Of a DNA stretch of 7,477 nucleotides, positions 1 through 5,956 are shown piece by piece. The position numbers and the translations under genes were made by a program. The notes beneath the pieces are model-generated. The model had not been told where the DNA came from. It ran no database searches and was given only the letters and a program-made list of their open reading frames with translations. The first letter of the stretch is position 1. Each line of letters opens with the position of its first letter. Source of the DNA: Vicinamibacteria bacterium (GTDB lineage Bacteria; Acidobacteriota; Vicinamibacteria; Vicinamibacterales; UBA2999). The stretch is from assembly GCA_025938035.1 (NCBI GenBank), contig JAICQE010000191.1, positions 1 to 7,477 of the forward strand, in the 5' to 3' direction.

Positions 1-658
<658 letters not shown>

Positions 659-665
659 GGTCGTA

Positions 666-1673
666 CTAGGCCGCGCTGTGTGTGTTCGCGGCGCCTCCGG
701 ACAACTTGGCGAGCGCTTCGTAGTGCGCGCGCTCCTCGGCCGAAAGCTGCGCCGGCAGCTGGACGTCGGCACGTCCGTATAAATCACCCTTCTCGTTCGG
801 CTTGCCGACGGTCGGCATTCCGAATCCTTTCAGCCGGAACACCTGCCCGTTCTGCGTGAGCGGCGGAATGCGCAGGCGCGCCGGCCGGCCGGCGAGGGTC
901 TGCACATCGGCCTCACCGCCGAGGACCGCGGTCGTCACCGGCAGCGGGACCTTGACGTACAGGTCGCGTCCCTTGCGTTCGAACACCGGATGCGGCGCCA
1001 GCCGGATCCGCAGGTACAGATCGCCCGCCGCGGCGCCGCCGACTCCGTGCTCACCTTCGCCGGAGACGCGAACGCGCGATCCGTCGCCAACTCCGGCGGG
1101 AATCCTCACGTCCACGGTGCGGGCCTGACCATCGTGTTTCATCGCCAGCCGCCGCGTCGTGCCGTGGTACGCATCTTCGAGTGTCAACTCGAGCTCGTGC
1201 TCGACGTCGCGACCGGCCCGCTGCCGCGCACGCCCGCCGCGCGCCCGGCCGCCCGCACTCTCGAAGCCTCCGCCGCCACCGCCGAAGAAGGTCGTAAAGA
1301 AGTCCGAGAACGGGCTGGCGTCCCCGAACATTTCCTCCATCTCTTCCTGGCTCATCGTCCGGTAGCCGCCCGGCGCACCGCCGACGTTGACGTTCCACTG
1401 CGCCCCGAACGGACTGCCGGCGCCGCCGGCGGCGCCCGCCTGTTCGTACATGCGCCAGTTCGCGCCCAGCTCGTCGTACTTCTTCCGCTTGGCGGGATCG
1501 CCGAGAACCTCGTAGGCCTCGTTGACCTCCTTGAACTTCGCCTCCGCCGATTTGTCACCGGGATTCACATCCGGGTGATACTTCCGCGCCAGCTTCCGGA
1601 ACGCTTGCTTAATCTCCTTCTCGGAAGCGGTCTTGGCGACGCCCAGCGTGGAGTAGTAGTCCTTGAATTCCAC
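666..1673 (-). CDS. DnaJ-family co-chaperone without zinc finger (CbpA-like, class II)
   Basis: This is a J-domain protein of 335 residues that would stimulate DnaK ATPase activity and deliver unfolded clients. The J-domain covers about residues 4-68 with the essential HPD at 33-35. A glycine/phenylalanine-rich linker follows (about 78-150), including [18 protein letters not shown], and then two C-terminal substrate-binding domains (about 155-310; [20 protein letters not shown] at 191-210). The four CxxCxGxG zinc-binding repeats of canonical DnaJ are absent; I see no cysteine in the whole protein. It is therefore closer to CbpA than to DnaJ proper. The start is GTG at 1671-1673, chosen because it opens directly into the J-domain ([12 protein letters not shown]). 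AGGA at 1682-1685 lies 8 bases upstream, and the stop of hspR lies 2 bases upstream. It is the middle gene of the hspR-clpB operon. The symbol is left blank because dnaJ and cbpA are both used for this type. Confidence 0.95.
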   Translation of the reverse strand: MEFKDYYSTLGVAKTASEKEIKQAFRKLARKYHPDVNPGDKSAEAKFKEVNEAYEVLGDPAKRKKYDELGANWRMYEQAGAAGGAGSPFGAQWNVNVGGAPGGYRTMSQEEMEEMFGDASPFSDFFTTFFGGGGGGFESAGGRARGGRARQRAGRDVEHELELTLEDAYHGTTRRLAMKHDGQARTVDVRIPAGVGDGSRVRVSGEGEHGVGGAAAGDLYLRIRLAPHPVFERKGRDLYVKVPLPVTTAVLGGEADVQTLAGRPARLRIPPLTQNGQVFRLKGFGMPTVGKPNEKGDLYGRADVQLPAQLSAEERAHYEALAKLSGGAANTHSAA

Positions 1674-1675
1674 GG

Positions 1676-2029
1676 CTACAGTCCTACGGCCTCGGTCAGC
1701 CGGCGGATCTCCGTCAGCAGCTGGCGACGGCCGGCGCCGCTCGTCAACGCGCTTTCGTCCATCAGCGGACGAATGCGCTGCATCGCCTCGGCGACGACGA
1801 GCAGACGCTGAACCCCGGCCAGGTTGATGCCCGACTCATCGACGAGGCGTTTGATCAGCCGCAATCGTTCGAGCTCCTCGCGTGAGTAGAGGCGCATGCT
1901 GCCGATCGTCCGCGACGGCTGCACCAGCCCGAGGCGCTCGTACTTCCGCAGCGTCTGCGGATGCATTCCCAGCATTTCCGCGGCCACGCTGATGAAAAAG
2001 AGTTCCTGCTGAGTAGTCTGCGCTCCCAT
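1676..2029 (-). CDS. hspR: HspR-like MerR-family heat-shock repressor
   Basis: This is a 117-residue MerR-family DNA-binding protein. The N-terminal winged helix-turn-helix is at about residues 11-60. Its recognition segment [23 protein letters not shown] (13-35) matches the HspR signature HPQTLR(K/Q)Y, followed by the wing ([24 protein letters not shown]). The remainder (about 61-117) is helical, as expected for the MerR dimerisation helix, and has no cysteine cluster for metal binding. In actinobacteria and Helicobacter, HspR represses chaperone operons, with DnaK acting as co-repressor in Streptomyces, and it binds inverted repeats called HAIR. Here it is the first gene of an operon with a J-protein and clpB, and a HAIR-geometry repeat overlaps its promoter. 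Autorepression relieved by heat is therefore inferred. No dnaK is in the window. The ATG at 2027-2029 is used; AAGG (2040-2043) lies 10 bases upstream. MlrA/CueR-type regulators are less likely given the signature and context. Confidence 0.92.
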   Translation of the reverse strand: MGAQTTQQELFFISVAAEMLGMHPQTLRKYERLGLVQPSRTIGSMRLYSREELERLRLIKRLVDESGINLAGVQRLLVVAEAMQRIRPLMDESALTSGAGRRQLLTEIRRLTEAVGL

Positions 2030-2054
2030 GCCTGCTCAACCTTGATACAACACG

Positions 2055-2083
2055 AGTATAGCCATTGATACGAGTCGAATCAA
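2055..2083 (-). promoter_or_regulatory. Predicted sigma70-type promoter of the hspR-dnaJ-clpB operon
   Basis: Read on the minus strand, a -35 box TTGATT (2078-2083) and a -10 box TATACT (2055-2060) are separated by exactly 17 bases (2061-2077). Each box matches the sigma70 consensus at four or five of six positions. Transcription would begin near 2047-2049, giving a leader of about 18-20 bases before the hspR ATG at 2029. This is read directly from the sequence; activity is inferred. Confidence 0.75.
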
Positions 2084-2084
2084 G
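2064..2084. promoter_or_regulatory. HAIR-like operator for HspR
   Basis: The 19-base core TTGATACGAGTCGAATCAA (2065-2083) is an inverted repeat around G2074. Its only mismatched pair is A2070/A2078. The known HspR operator HAIR is CTTGAGT-N7-ACTCAAG, which reduces to TTGA-N11-TCAA, and this site has exactly that spacing (TTGA 2065-2068, TCAA 2080-2083). The inner GT/AC of HAIR are not conserved, and the left outer C is A here. The site covers the whole -35 box (2078-2083) and most of the spacer of the hspR promoter, a position expected to block RNA polymerase. Confidence 0.72.
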
Positions 2085-2130
2085 GTTGATGCCGGGCGTT
2101 AACGGCCGAGGCGGAACCCTGCGATACGAT

Positions 2131-2135
2131 GGGGA
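2131..2135 (+). promoter_or_regulatory. Ribosome binding site deciding the TTG start of the TerC gene
   Basis: GGGGA lies 6 bases before the TTG at 2142-2144. No ATG or GTG occurs in this reading frame just upstream, and the family sequence starts immediately after the TTG. The nearby ATG at 2129 is in another frame. Confidence 0.55.
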
Positions 2136-2141
2136 CGTCGC

Positions 2142-2885
2142 TTGGACATCGCTCCCTCAGATCTCGTCACAGTTGCTCTTCTCGTCGCCCTCGAAGGACT
2201 CCTCAGCGCGGACAACGCGATGGTGCTGGCCGTGCTGGTGCTCGGACTCCCGAAACGGGAGCAACGCAAGGCACTCCGCTACGGCATCGTCGGAGCGTTC
2301 GCCTTTCGCATCGTCGCGATTCTCCTGGCCGTCTGGCTGAAGGATATTCAGTTCGTCATGCTGCTTGGCGCCGCATACCTGCTGTGGCTGCCGTACCACC
2401 ACTTCGCTGGTCACGCGGACGCGGCGGAGCGGCGGAAACCGCGGACGCCGACATCCTGGCTGGGCATGAGCCCGTTCTGGTCCACGGTCGTCAAAGTCGA
2501 GTTGACGGACATCGTGTTCGCCATCGACTCGATCCTGGTCGCGGTCGCACTGTCGGACAAGACGTGGGTGATCATCACCGGCGGCATCCTCGGCGTGATC
2601 GCCATGCGGCTGGTGATCGGTCAGCTGTTGATACTGGTCAACCGCTACCCGGCGCTGGTGGACGGAGCGTTCATCATCATCGCGTGGGTCGGCGTCAAGC
2701 TGATTCTGGAGTACCTGCACGCGGCGGGATACGTCCACTGGGAGATTCCGAAGGAGATCTCGCTCGGCCTGGTCGTTGTGATCTTCGTCATCTCCTTCAT
2801 CGTCGCAAAGCGCGAGGGACCGCAGGATCCTCCGCCTGCGGCCGATCAGGCGGAAGAGTTCCTGGTGGAGAAGCACGAAGACTAA
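2142..2885 (+). CDS. TerC-family integral membrane protein (YkoY/YjbE-like)
   Basis: This is a 247-residue polytopic inner-membrane protein of the TerC family, whose characterised members export manganese or help metalate secreted enzymes. Hydrophobic segments lie at about residues 8-35, 46-66, 70-85, 122-138, 142-166, 172-190 and 206-222. The two family signatures with acidic residues inside the membrane are both present: EGLLSADNAMVLAVLV (18-33; E18, D24, N25) and KVELTDIVFAIDSILVAVAL (118-137; E120, D123, D129). These carboxylates are the likely metal-handling residues. A hydrophilic loop with HH and several H residues lies at 86-104, and the C-terminus is a charged cytosolic tail. The start is TTG at 2142, supported by GGGGA just upstream. 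The gene is divergent from hspR across a 112-base gap. I found no convincing promoter of its own there, although the HspR-site region could influence it. The substrate cannot be read from the sequence. Tellurite resistance should not be assumed from the name. Confidence 0.9.
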   Translation: MDIAPSDLVTVALLVALEGLLSADNAMVLAVLVLGLPKREQRKALRYGIVGAFAFRIVAILLAVWLKDIQFVMLLGAAYLLWLPYHHFAGHADAAERRKPRTPTSWLGMSPFWSTVVKVELTDIVFAIDSILVAVALSDKTWVIITGGILGVIAMRLVIGQLLILVNRYPALVDGAFIIIAWVGVKLILEYLHAAGYVHWEIPKEISLGLVVVIFVISFIVAKREGPQDPPPAADQAEEFLVEKHED

Positions 2886-4693
2886 CGCCGCACGGTCGGT
2901 GTGAGCGTCGTCTCGATCCGCTTTCCGGCGCGGGTGTACACGACCTTCACCGGCTGATCGATCTTCAACAGCTCGAGCGCGAACGTGTAATCGTAGATGT
3001 TGGTGATCGACTGTCCGGCGATCTCGACGATGACGTCGCCCTTCTGCAGTCCGGCCCTTTCCGCCGGCCCTCCAGCCACGACGCCGCCGAGCAGCAGGCC
3101 TTTGACTTCGGCTGTGTAATCCGGGACGGTGCCGGTAAACACCCTGAGGCCCGTCCGGCTTGCCGTTTGTGACGACTGCTCGACCCTCGTGAATTGCGGC
3201 GGCGAGTCCACATCCAGGAGCTGCCGGGTAATCCCCGCCGCGAGATCGACGACCCGATCGAGATCCTCGTAGTTGATCTTGTCGGCGGTATCCGATGGCT
3301 TGTGGTAATCGGTGTGTGCCCCTGTGGTGAAGTTCAGACTCGGCACTCCGGCTTCGTTGAAACTGCTGACGTCGGTTGGTTGATACGGATCCGGCTGGAT
3401 GGTGATGTCGAACCCGGCGCGGACATTCGCGCGTTCGATCATCGATGCCCAGACCGGGCTCGAGCCGGTCGCCTGCGCCGCCAGCTTGTTGTTGGCCATC
3501 CGGCCGACCATGTCGAAGTTCACGTACGCGGCCATCTGCGATACCGGAACAGGCGGCATCGCCACGAACTCCTTGGATCCGATCAGGCCGATTTCCTCCG
3601 CCGACCACAGGGCAATCAGCAGATTCCGCTTCCGCTGCGGCTGCTTCGAGAGCGCCTCGGCGAGGGCGATTACCGACGCGGTGCCTGACGCGTTATCGTC
3701 GGCGCCCACGTGCGCCCGGCCGGCGTCCTCGCGCGATGCGAGCGAGCTGCCACCGATGCCGCGCCCGAGATGGTCATAATGCGCGCCGACGACGACCCAT
3801 GGCTTCTGCACCAAGGCCGCCGCGTCCGCGGGGAGGTAGGCGAGGACGTTTCGGGCTGTCTTCTTTTCGCGAACAACGCGGGTGGTGAGCTGCGCACGCG
3901 TGTTCAGGGCAAAGCCGGCGACATGCGGGTTGCCGGAATCGAGCTCTTTCTGGACGTCCGCCAGCGCACGGCCGCTCTTCTGCAACAGCGCCGTCCCGAC
4001 GCGTGCATTGATGCTGGCTGCCGGAAGTCCTGAACCAGCGATCGCCGTGTCGAACGAGAGCGGTACCAGCTCGCCGGCATTCGGCGAACGCGGCCCGGTG
4101 ACGACGAGCATGGCTTTGGCGCCGCGCTGCCGGGCAGCGTTCGCCTTGTAACGAAGGTCTGCATAGCGGGCCAGTGCCGATTTCGTCTGCGCGTCCGCGT
4201 CCTCCGGGAAGTACCGGAGCACCAGAACAATCTTGTCCTTGACGTCGAGGCCGGCATAGCTGTCGTATCCGAAATTCGCGGACTCCGGAACGACGAGACC
4301 GTAGCCCGCGAACACGACGTCGCCATCCGCCGTGCCGTCATCGGAGAACGACAGCGCACGAACGTCCGCTGCACCGTAGGTGGAACCCGTAGCGCCGATG
4401 GGACCGAGCGCCAGACTCGATCCGCCGTCACGGCTGCCGGCGGTGAACTCGAAGGCCTGGAACATGTTCTGCCGGCCCGGCAGCGGACGCGCTCCGATTC
4501 GCTGCAACTGCGCGGCGATGTACTCCGCTGCGAGGCGTTCGCCGTCCGATCCGGCCTCGCGCCCGCCGAACTTCTCGGATGCCAGCGTCTCAACGTGCGC
4601 GCGAGTGGGCGAGGTGGTGGCGATCTGCGCCGCGGTTGTTGCGACCGAGACGGCCAGGAGAACAGTCAGGAATACACGGCGGCGAAGTTTCAT
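2882..4693 (-). CDS. Secreted M28-family metallopeptidase with PDZ domain
   Basis: This is a 603-residue exported zinc aminopeptidase-type enzyme. A signal peptide (MKLRRRVFLTVLLAVSVATTAAQ, cleavage near residue 22) has no lipobox cysteine, so a periplasmic or extracellular product is expected. A PA-like insert spans about 110-250 (GDVVFAGYGLVVP, GAKAMLVVTGP). The M28 catalytic core (about 280-492) shows all metal and catalytic positions: GAHYDHLG (H305, D307), GADDNASGT (D332/D333), WSAEEIGL (E366 base, E367 ligand), NFDMVGR (D394) and DYHKPSDT (H464). A PDZ domain follows at about 512-598 (LLLGGVVAGGPAERAGLQKGDVIVEIAG). The ATG at 4691-4693 is preceded 6 bases upstream by GAGGA (4700-4704). 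The stop TAG (2882-2884) overlaps the stop of the convergent TerC gene. It follows a TolB-like propeller gene in the same direction, and together they may form a two-gene unit for peptide scavenging. The substrate is unknown. Confidence 0.93.
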   Translation of the reverse strand: MKLRRRVFLTVLLAVSVATTAAQIATTSPTRAHVETLASEKFGGREAGSDGERLAAEYIAAQLQRIGARPLPGRQNMFQAFEFTAGSRDGGSSLALGPIGATGSTYGAADVRALSFSDDGTADGDVVFAGYGLVVPESANFGYDSYAGLDVKDKIVLVLRYFPEDADAQTKSALARYADLRYKANAARQRGAKAMLVVTGPRSPNAGELVPLSFDTAIAGSGLPAASINARVGTALLQKSGRALADVQKELDSGNPHVAGFALNTRAQLTTRVVREKKTARNVLAYLPADAAALVQKPWVVVGAHYDHLGRGIGGSSLASREDAGRAHVGADDNASGTASVIALAEALSKQPQRKRNLLIALWSAEEIGLIGSKEFVAMPPVPVSQMAAYVNFDMVGRMANNKLAAQATGSSPVWASMIERANVRAGFDITIQPDPYQPTDVSSFNEAGVPSLNFTTGAHTDYHKPSDTADKINYEDLDRVVDLAAGITRQLLDVDSPPQFTRVEQSSQTASRTGLRVFTGTVPDYTAEVKGLLLGGVVAGGPAERAGLQKGDVIVEIAGQSITNIYDYTFALELLKIDQPVKVVYTRAGKRIETTLTPTVRR

Positions 4694-4707
4694 TACATGT
4701 CCTCAGG

Positions 4708-4733
4708 AGGTCCGCCTGAAGGCGGACACTACG
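4708..4733. repeat. 26-base palindromic (REP-like) repeat, copy 1
   Basis: This unit contains GTCCGCCTGAAGGCGGAC (4710-4727), a 7-bp perfect stem with a TGAA loop, flanked by AG on the left and ACTACG on the right. An identical unit begins 31 bases further on. It lies in the 66-base gap between the propeller gene and the peptidase gene, just upstream of the peptidase's ribosome binding site. There is no T-run after the hairpin on either strand, so it is not an obvious intrinsic terminator. Confidence 0.85.
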
Positions 4734-4738
4734 TACTC

Positions 4739-4764
4739 AGGTCCGCCTGAAGGCGGACACTACG
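4739..4764. repeat. 26-base palindromic (REP-like) repeat, copy 2, contributing a stop codon
   Basis: This is identical over 26 bases to the copy starting at 4708 and in the same orientation, with TACTC between them (4734-4738). Its palindrome is at 4741-4758. On the minus strand its edge reads CGTAGTGTCC, and the TAG (4760-4762) is the stop codon of the propeller gene. The repeat therefore sits across the gene's 3' end. From memory, repeats with this core are frequent in Acidobacteriota genomes; this could not be searched. Confidence 0.85.
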
Positions 4765-5872
4765 GCTTCCTCGCGGGCGCGCTCTTCAAGGCTGCACGCG
4801 CCGCTTCGTGGTTCCACGCTGCCAGATAGATCTGTCCTTCGCGGCCGCCGCCCCGGTTCGACGTCCACGCGAGCTGCCGGCCATCGGGCGACGGCACTGG
4901 CAGCCCGTCGAAGCCATCGGTATACGTCACGCGAACAGGCTGCTTCCTCCCGTCGATGTCGACGATGAACAGCTCGAAGTTCTCGAAGCCGAGTTTATTC
5001 GACGCGAAGAGGATGTATTCGCCGGACGGGTGGATATAGGGCGCCCAGCTCATCGCCCCGAAATCGGTAATCTTCCGTTGATCCGTGCCGTCGAGATTCA
5101 TCGTCCACACGTCGGCGATGAGACCCGCTTCGTCGAACCGCCGCCAGACGATCCGTTTTCCGTCCGGAGAGAAGAACGGCCCGCCGTCGTAGCCCGTCAC
5201 CTTCGTCAGGCGCCGCGCGCCCGCACCGTCGGCGTCGGTCCGCATGATGTAAATCTCGCCGAAGTAGCTCGGATCGGTGTCGAGCTGCTTCCGTTCGGCG
5301 GGAGAGAGCTCCCGATCGTACGCGTCGCGCGTCGATGAGAAGACGATCCATTGCCCGTCCGGCGAGAAGCTCGCCTCGGCGTCGTAGCCGCGGCGATTCG
5401 TCAGCCGGCGATAGCTGCCGGTCTGCTTGCTGCGGATGTAGAGCTCCATCTCGGGGTCGTAGTCCCACGAATACCGGCGTTCCTGGCCGGAGGCGCGGAA
5501 CTTCAGCTCGTCATCCTGTAACTGCTTCGAGCGCAGGTCGTGATGCGTCGAGGCGAAGAGGACGTCGCCTGTCTCGGGGTTGATAAAGGCACAGGTCGTC
5601 TTGCCGGTTCCGGGCGAGACACGCGTCGTGTTCCCGCTGTCCATGTCCATCAGATAGATCTGATAGAACGGGTTTCCGGGCTCGCGCTCGCTCTGGAAGA
5701 CGAGCTGCCTGCCGTCCTTCGACCAGTAGCCCTCGCCGGCGCGGCGTCCTTCGATCGTCAGACGGCGGATCCGCGACAGGAAATCGCGCTCCGAAGGCTG
5801 CGCCTGTGCCGCAAGGGTCGCTGTGGCAACGGCAAGAAGAACGAACAAAACCGTTGAGCGTCTAAACTGCAT
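4760..5872 (-). CDS. Secreted TolB-like (PD40/WD40-like) beta-propeller protein
   Basis: This is a 370-residue exported protein. The N-terminal signal peptide MQFRRSTVLFVLLAVATATLAAQAQ (cleavage near residue 22-25) has no lipobox. The rest is a run of PD40 blades, recognised by the repeated xxSPDGxxIVFxSxR pattern: SKDGRQLVFQSER (51-63), NPETGDVLFAST (98-109), SPDGQWIVFSSTR (170-182), FFSPDGKRIVW (233-243), HPSGEYILFASN (281-292) and PSPDGRQLAWTSNR (327-340). This makes about six blades, enough for one closed propeller. I see no enzymatic motif, so a binding role in the periplasm is inferred. It is not TolB itself: the TolB N-terminal domain is missing and there are no Tol-Pal neighbours. The start ATG (5870-5872) is set by the signal peptide, since the Shine-Dalgarno sequence is weak. 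The stop codon lies inside a palindromic repeat. The M28 peptidase gene follows 66 bases downstream on the same strand and is probably co-transcribed. Confidence 0.88.
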   Translation of the reverse strand: MQFRRSTVLFVLLAVATATLAAQAQPSERDFLSRIRRLTIEGRRAGEGYWSKDGRQLVFQSEREPGNPFYQIYLMDMDSGNTTRVSPGTGKTTCAFINPETGDVLFASTHHDLRSKQLQDDELKFRASGQERRYSWDYDPEMELYIRSKQTGSYRRLTNRRGYDAEASFSPDGQWIVFSSTRDAYDRELSPAERKQLDTDPSYFGEIYIMRTDADGAGARRLTKVTGYDGGPFFSPDGKRIVWRRFDEAGLIADVWTMNLDGTDQRKITDFGAMSWAPYIHPSGEYILFASNKLGFENFELFIVDIDGRKQPVRVTYTDGFDGLPVPSPDGRQLAWTSNRGGGREGQIYLAAWNHEAARAALKSAPARKP

Positions 5873-5877
5873 AGCGC

Positions 5878-5942
5878 GGCACCCATCACCCTTCGACTTC
5901 GCTCAGGGTCACCCCGAGCATAGTCGAGGGGTCATGGGCGCC
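5878..5942. repeat. 65-base imperfect palindrome between divergent genes
   Basis: The stretch from GGC (5878) to GCC (5942) folds symmetrically around C5910. Paired blocks are GGC/GCC, CCCAT/ATGGG, ACCC/GGGT, TCGACT/AGTCGA, GCTC/GAGC and GGGT/ACCC. Single mismatches occur at 5881/5939, 5887/5933 and 5905/5915, a two-base mismatch at 5899-5900/5920-5921, and one G-T pair at 5892/5928. It contains the CCCTTCGACTTCGCTCAGGG motif that I recall as a widespread intergenic repeat in several phyla. It fills most of the 84 bases between the propeller and penicillin-binding protein starts. It is a probable non-autonomous mobile or REP-type element. Confidence 0.8.
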
Positions 5943-5956
5943 CTACGTTGCCTATT

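Larger units (their letters stand above)
2036..2089. repeat. Perfect 11-base inverted repeat flanking the hspR promoter
   Basis: TCAACCTTGAT (2036-2046) and its exact reverse complement ATCAAGGTTGA (2079-2089) enclose 32 bases that contain the -10 box and most of the HAIR-like site. Each arm is itself a small palindrome TCAA-NN-TTGA. TTGA half-sites on the plus strand thus begin at 2042, 2065 and 2086, spaced 23 and 21 bases apart. The left arm also holds the AAGG that may serve as ribosome binding site of hspR. These may be extra repressor half-sites; that role is inferred. Confidence 0.6.

Noticed and set aside
990..1811. 273-codon plus-strand frame opposite the dnaJ-like gene
   Set aside because: It is fully antisense to a gene with a clear J-domain. 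Its translation has no recognisable domain.
2086..2135. A promoter for the TerC gene in the intergenic region
   Set aside because: TTGA-type -35 candidates on the plus strand (2042, 2065, 2086) have no matching -10 at 16-18 bases; the nearest TACGAT (2125-2130) is too far away.
2129..3172. 347-codon plus-strand frame with an ATG just upstream of the TerC start
   Set aside because: The frame is shifted relative to TerC, which has clear membrane segments and family signatures; the alternative product is arginine-rich and featureless.
2157..3608. 483-codon open frame on the minus strand across the TerC gene and the end of the M28 gene
   Set aside because: It is antisense to the well-supported TerC gene and out of frame within the M28 gene. 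The product is compositionally biased (R, D, H, Q rich) with no recognisable domain, as expected for GC-rich shadow frames.
4705..4710. AGGAGG on the plus strand, a perfect Shine-Dalgarno sequence
   Set aside because: No start codon or gene follows at a suitable distance on the plus strand; the region is the repeat next to minus-strand genes.
4710..4758. The two hairpins as intrinsic terminators
   Set aside because: Neither hairpin is followed by a run of T on either strand, and the same unit is repeated like a dispersed element.
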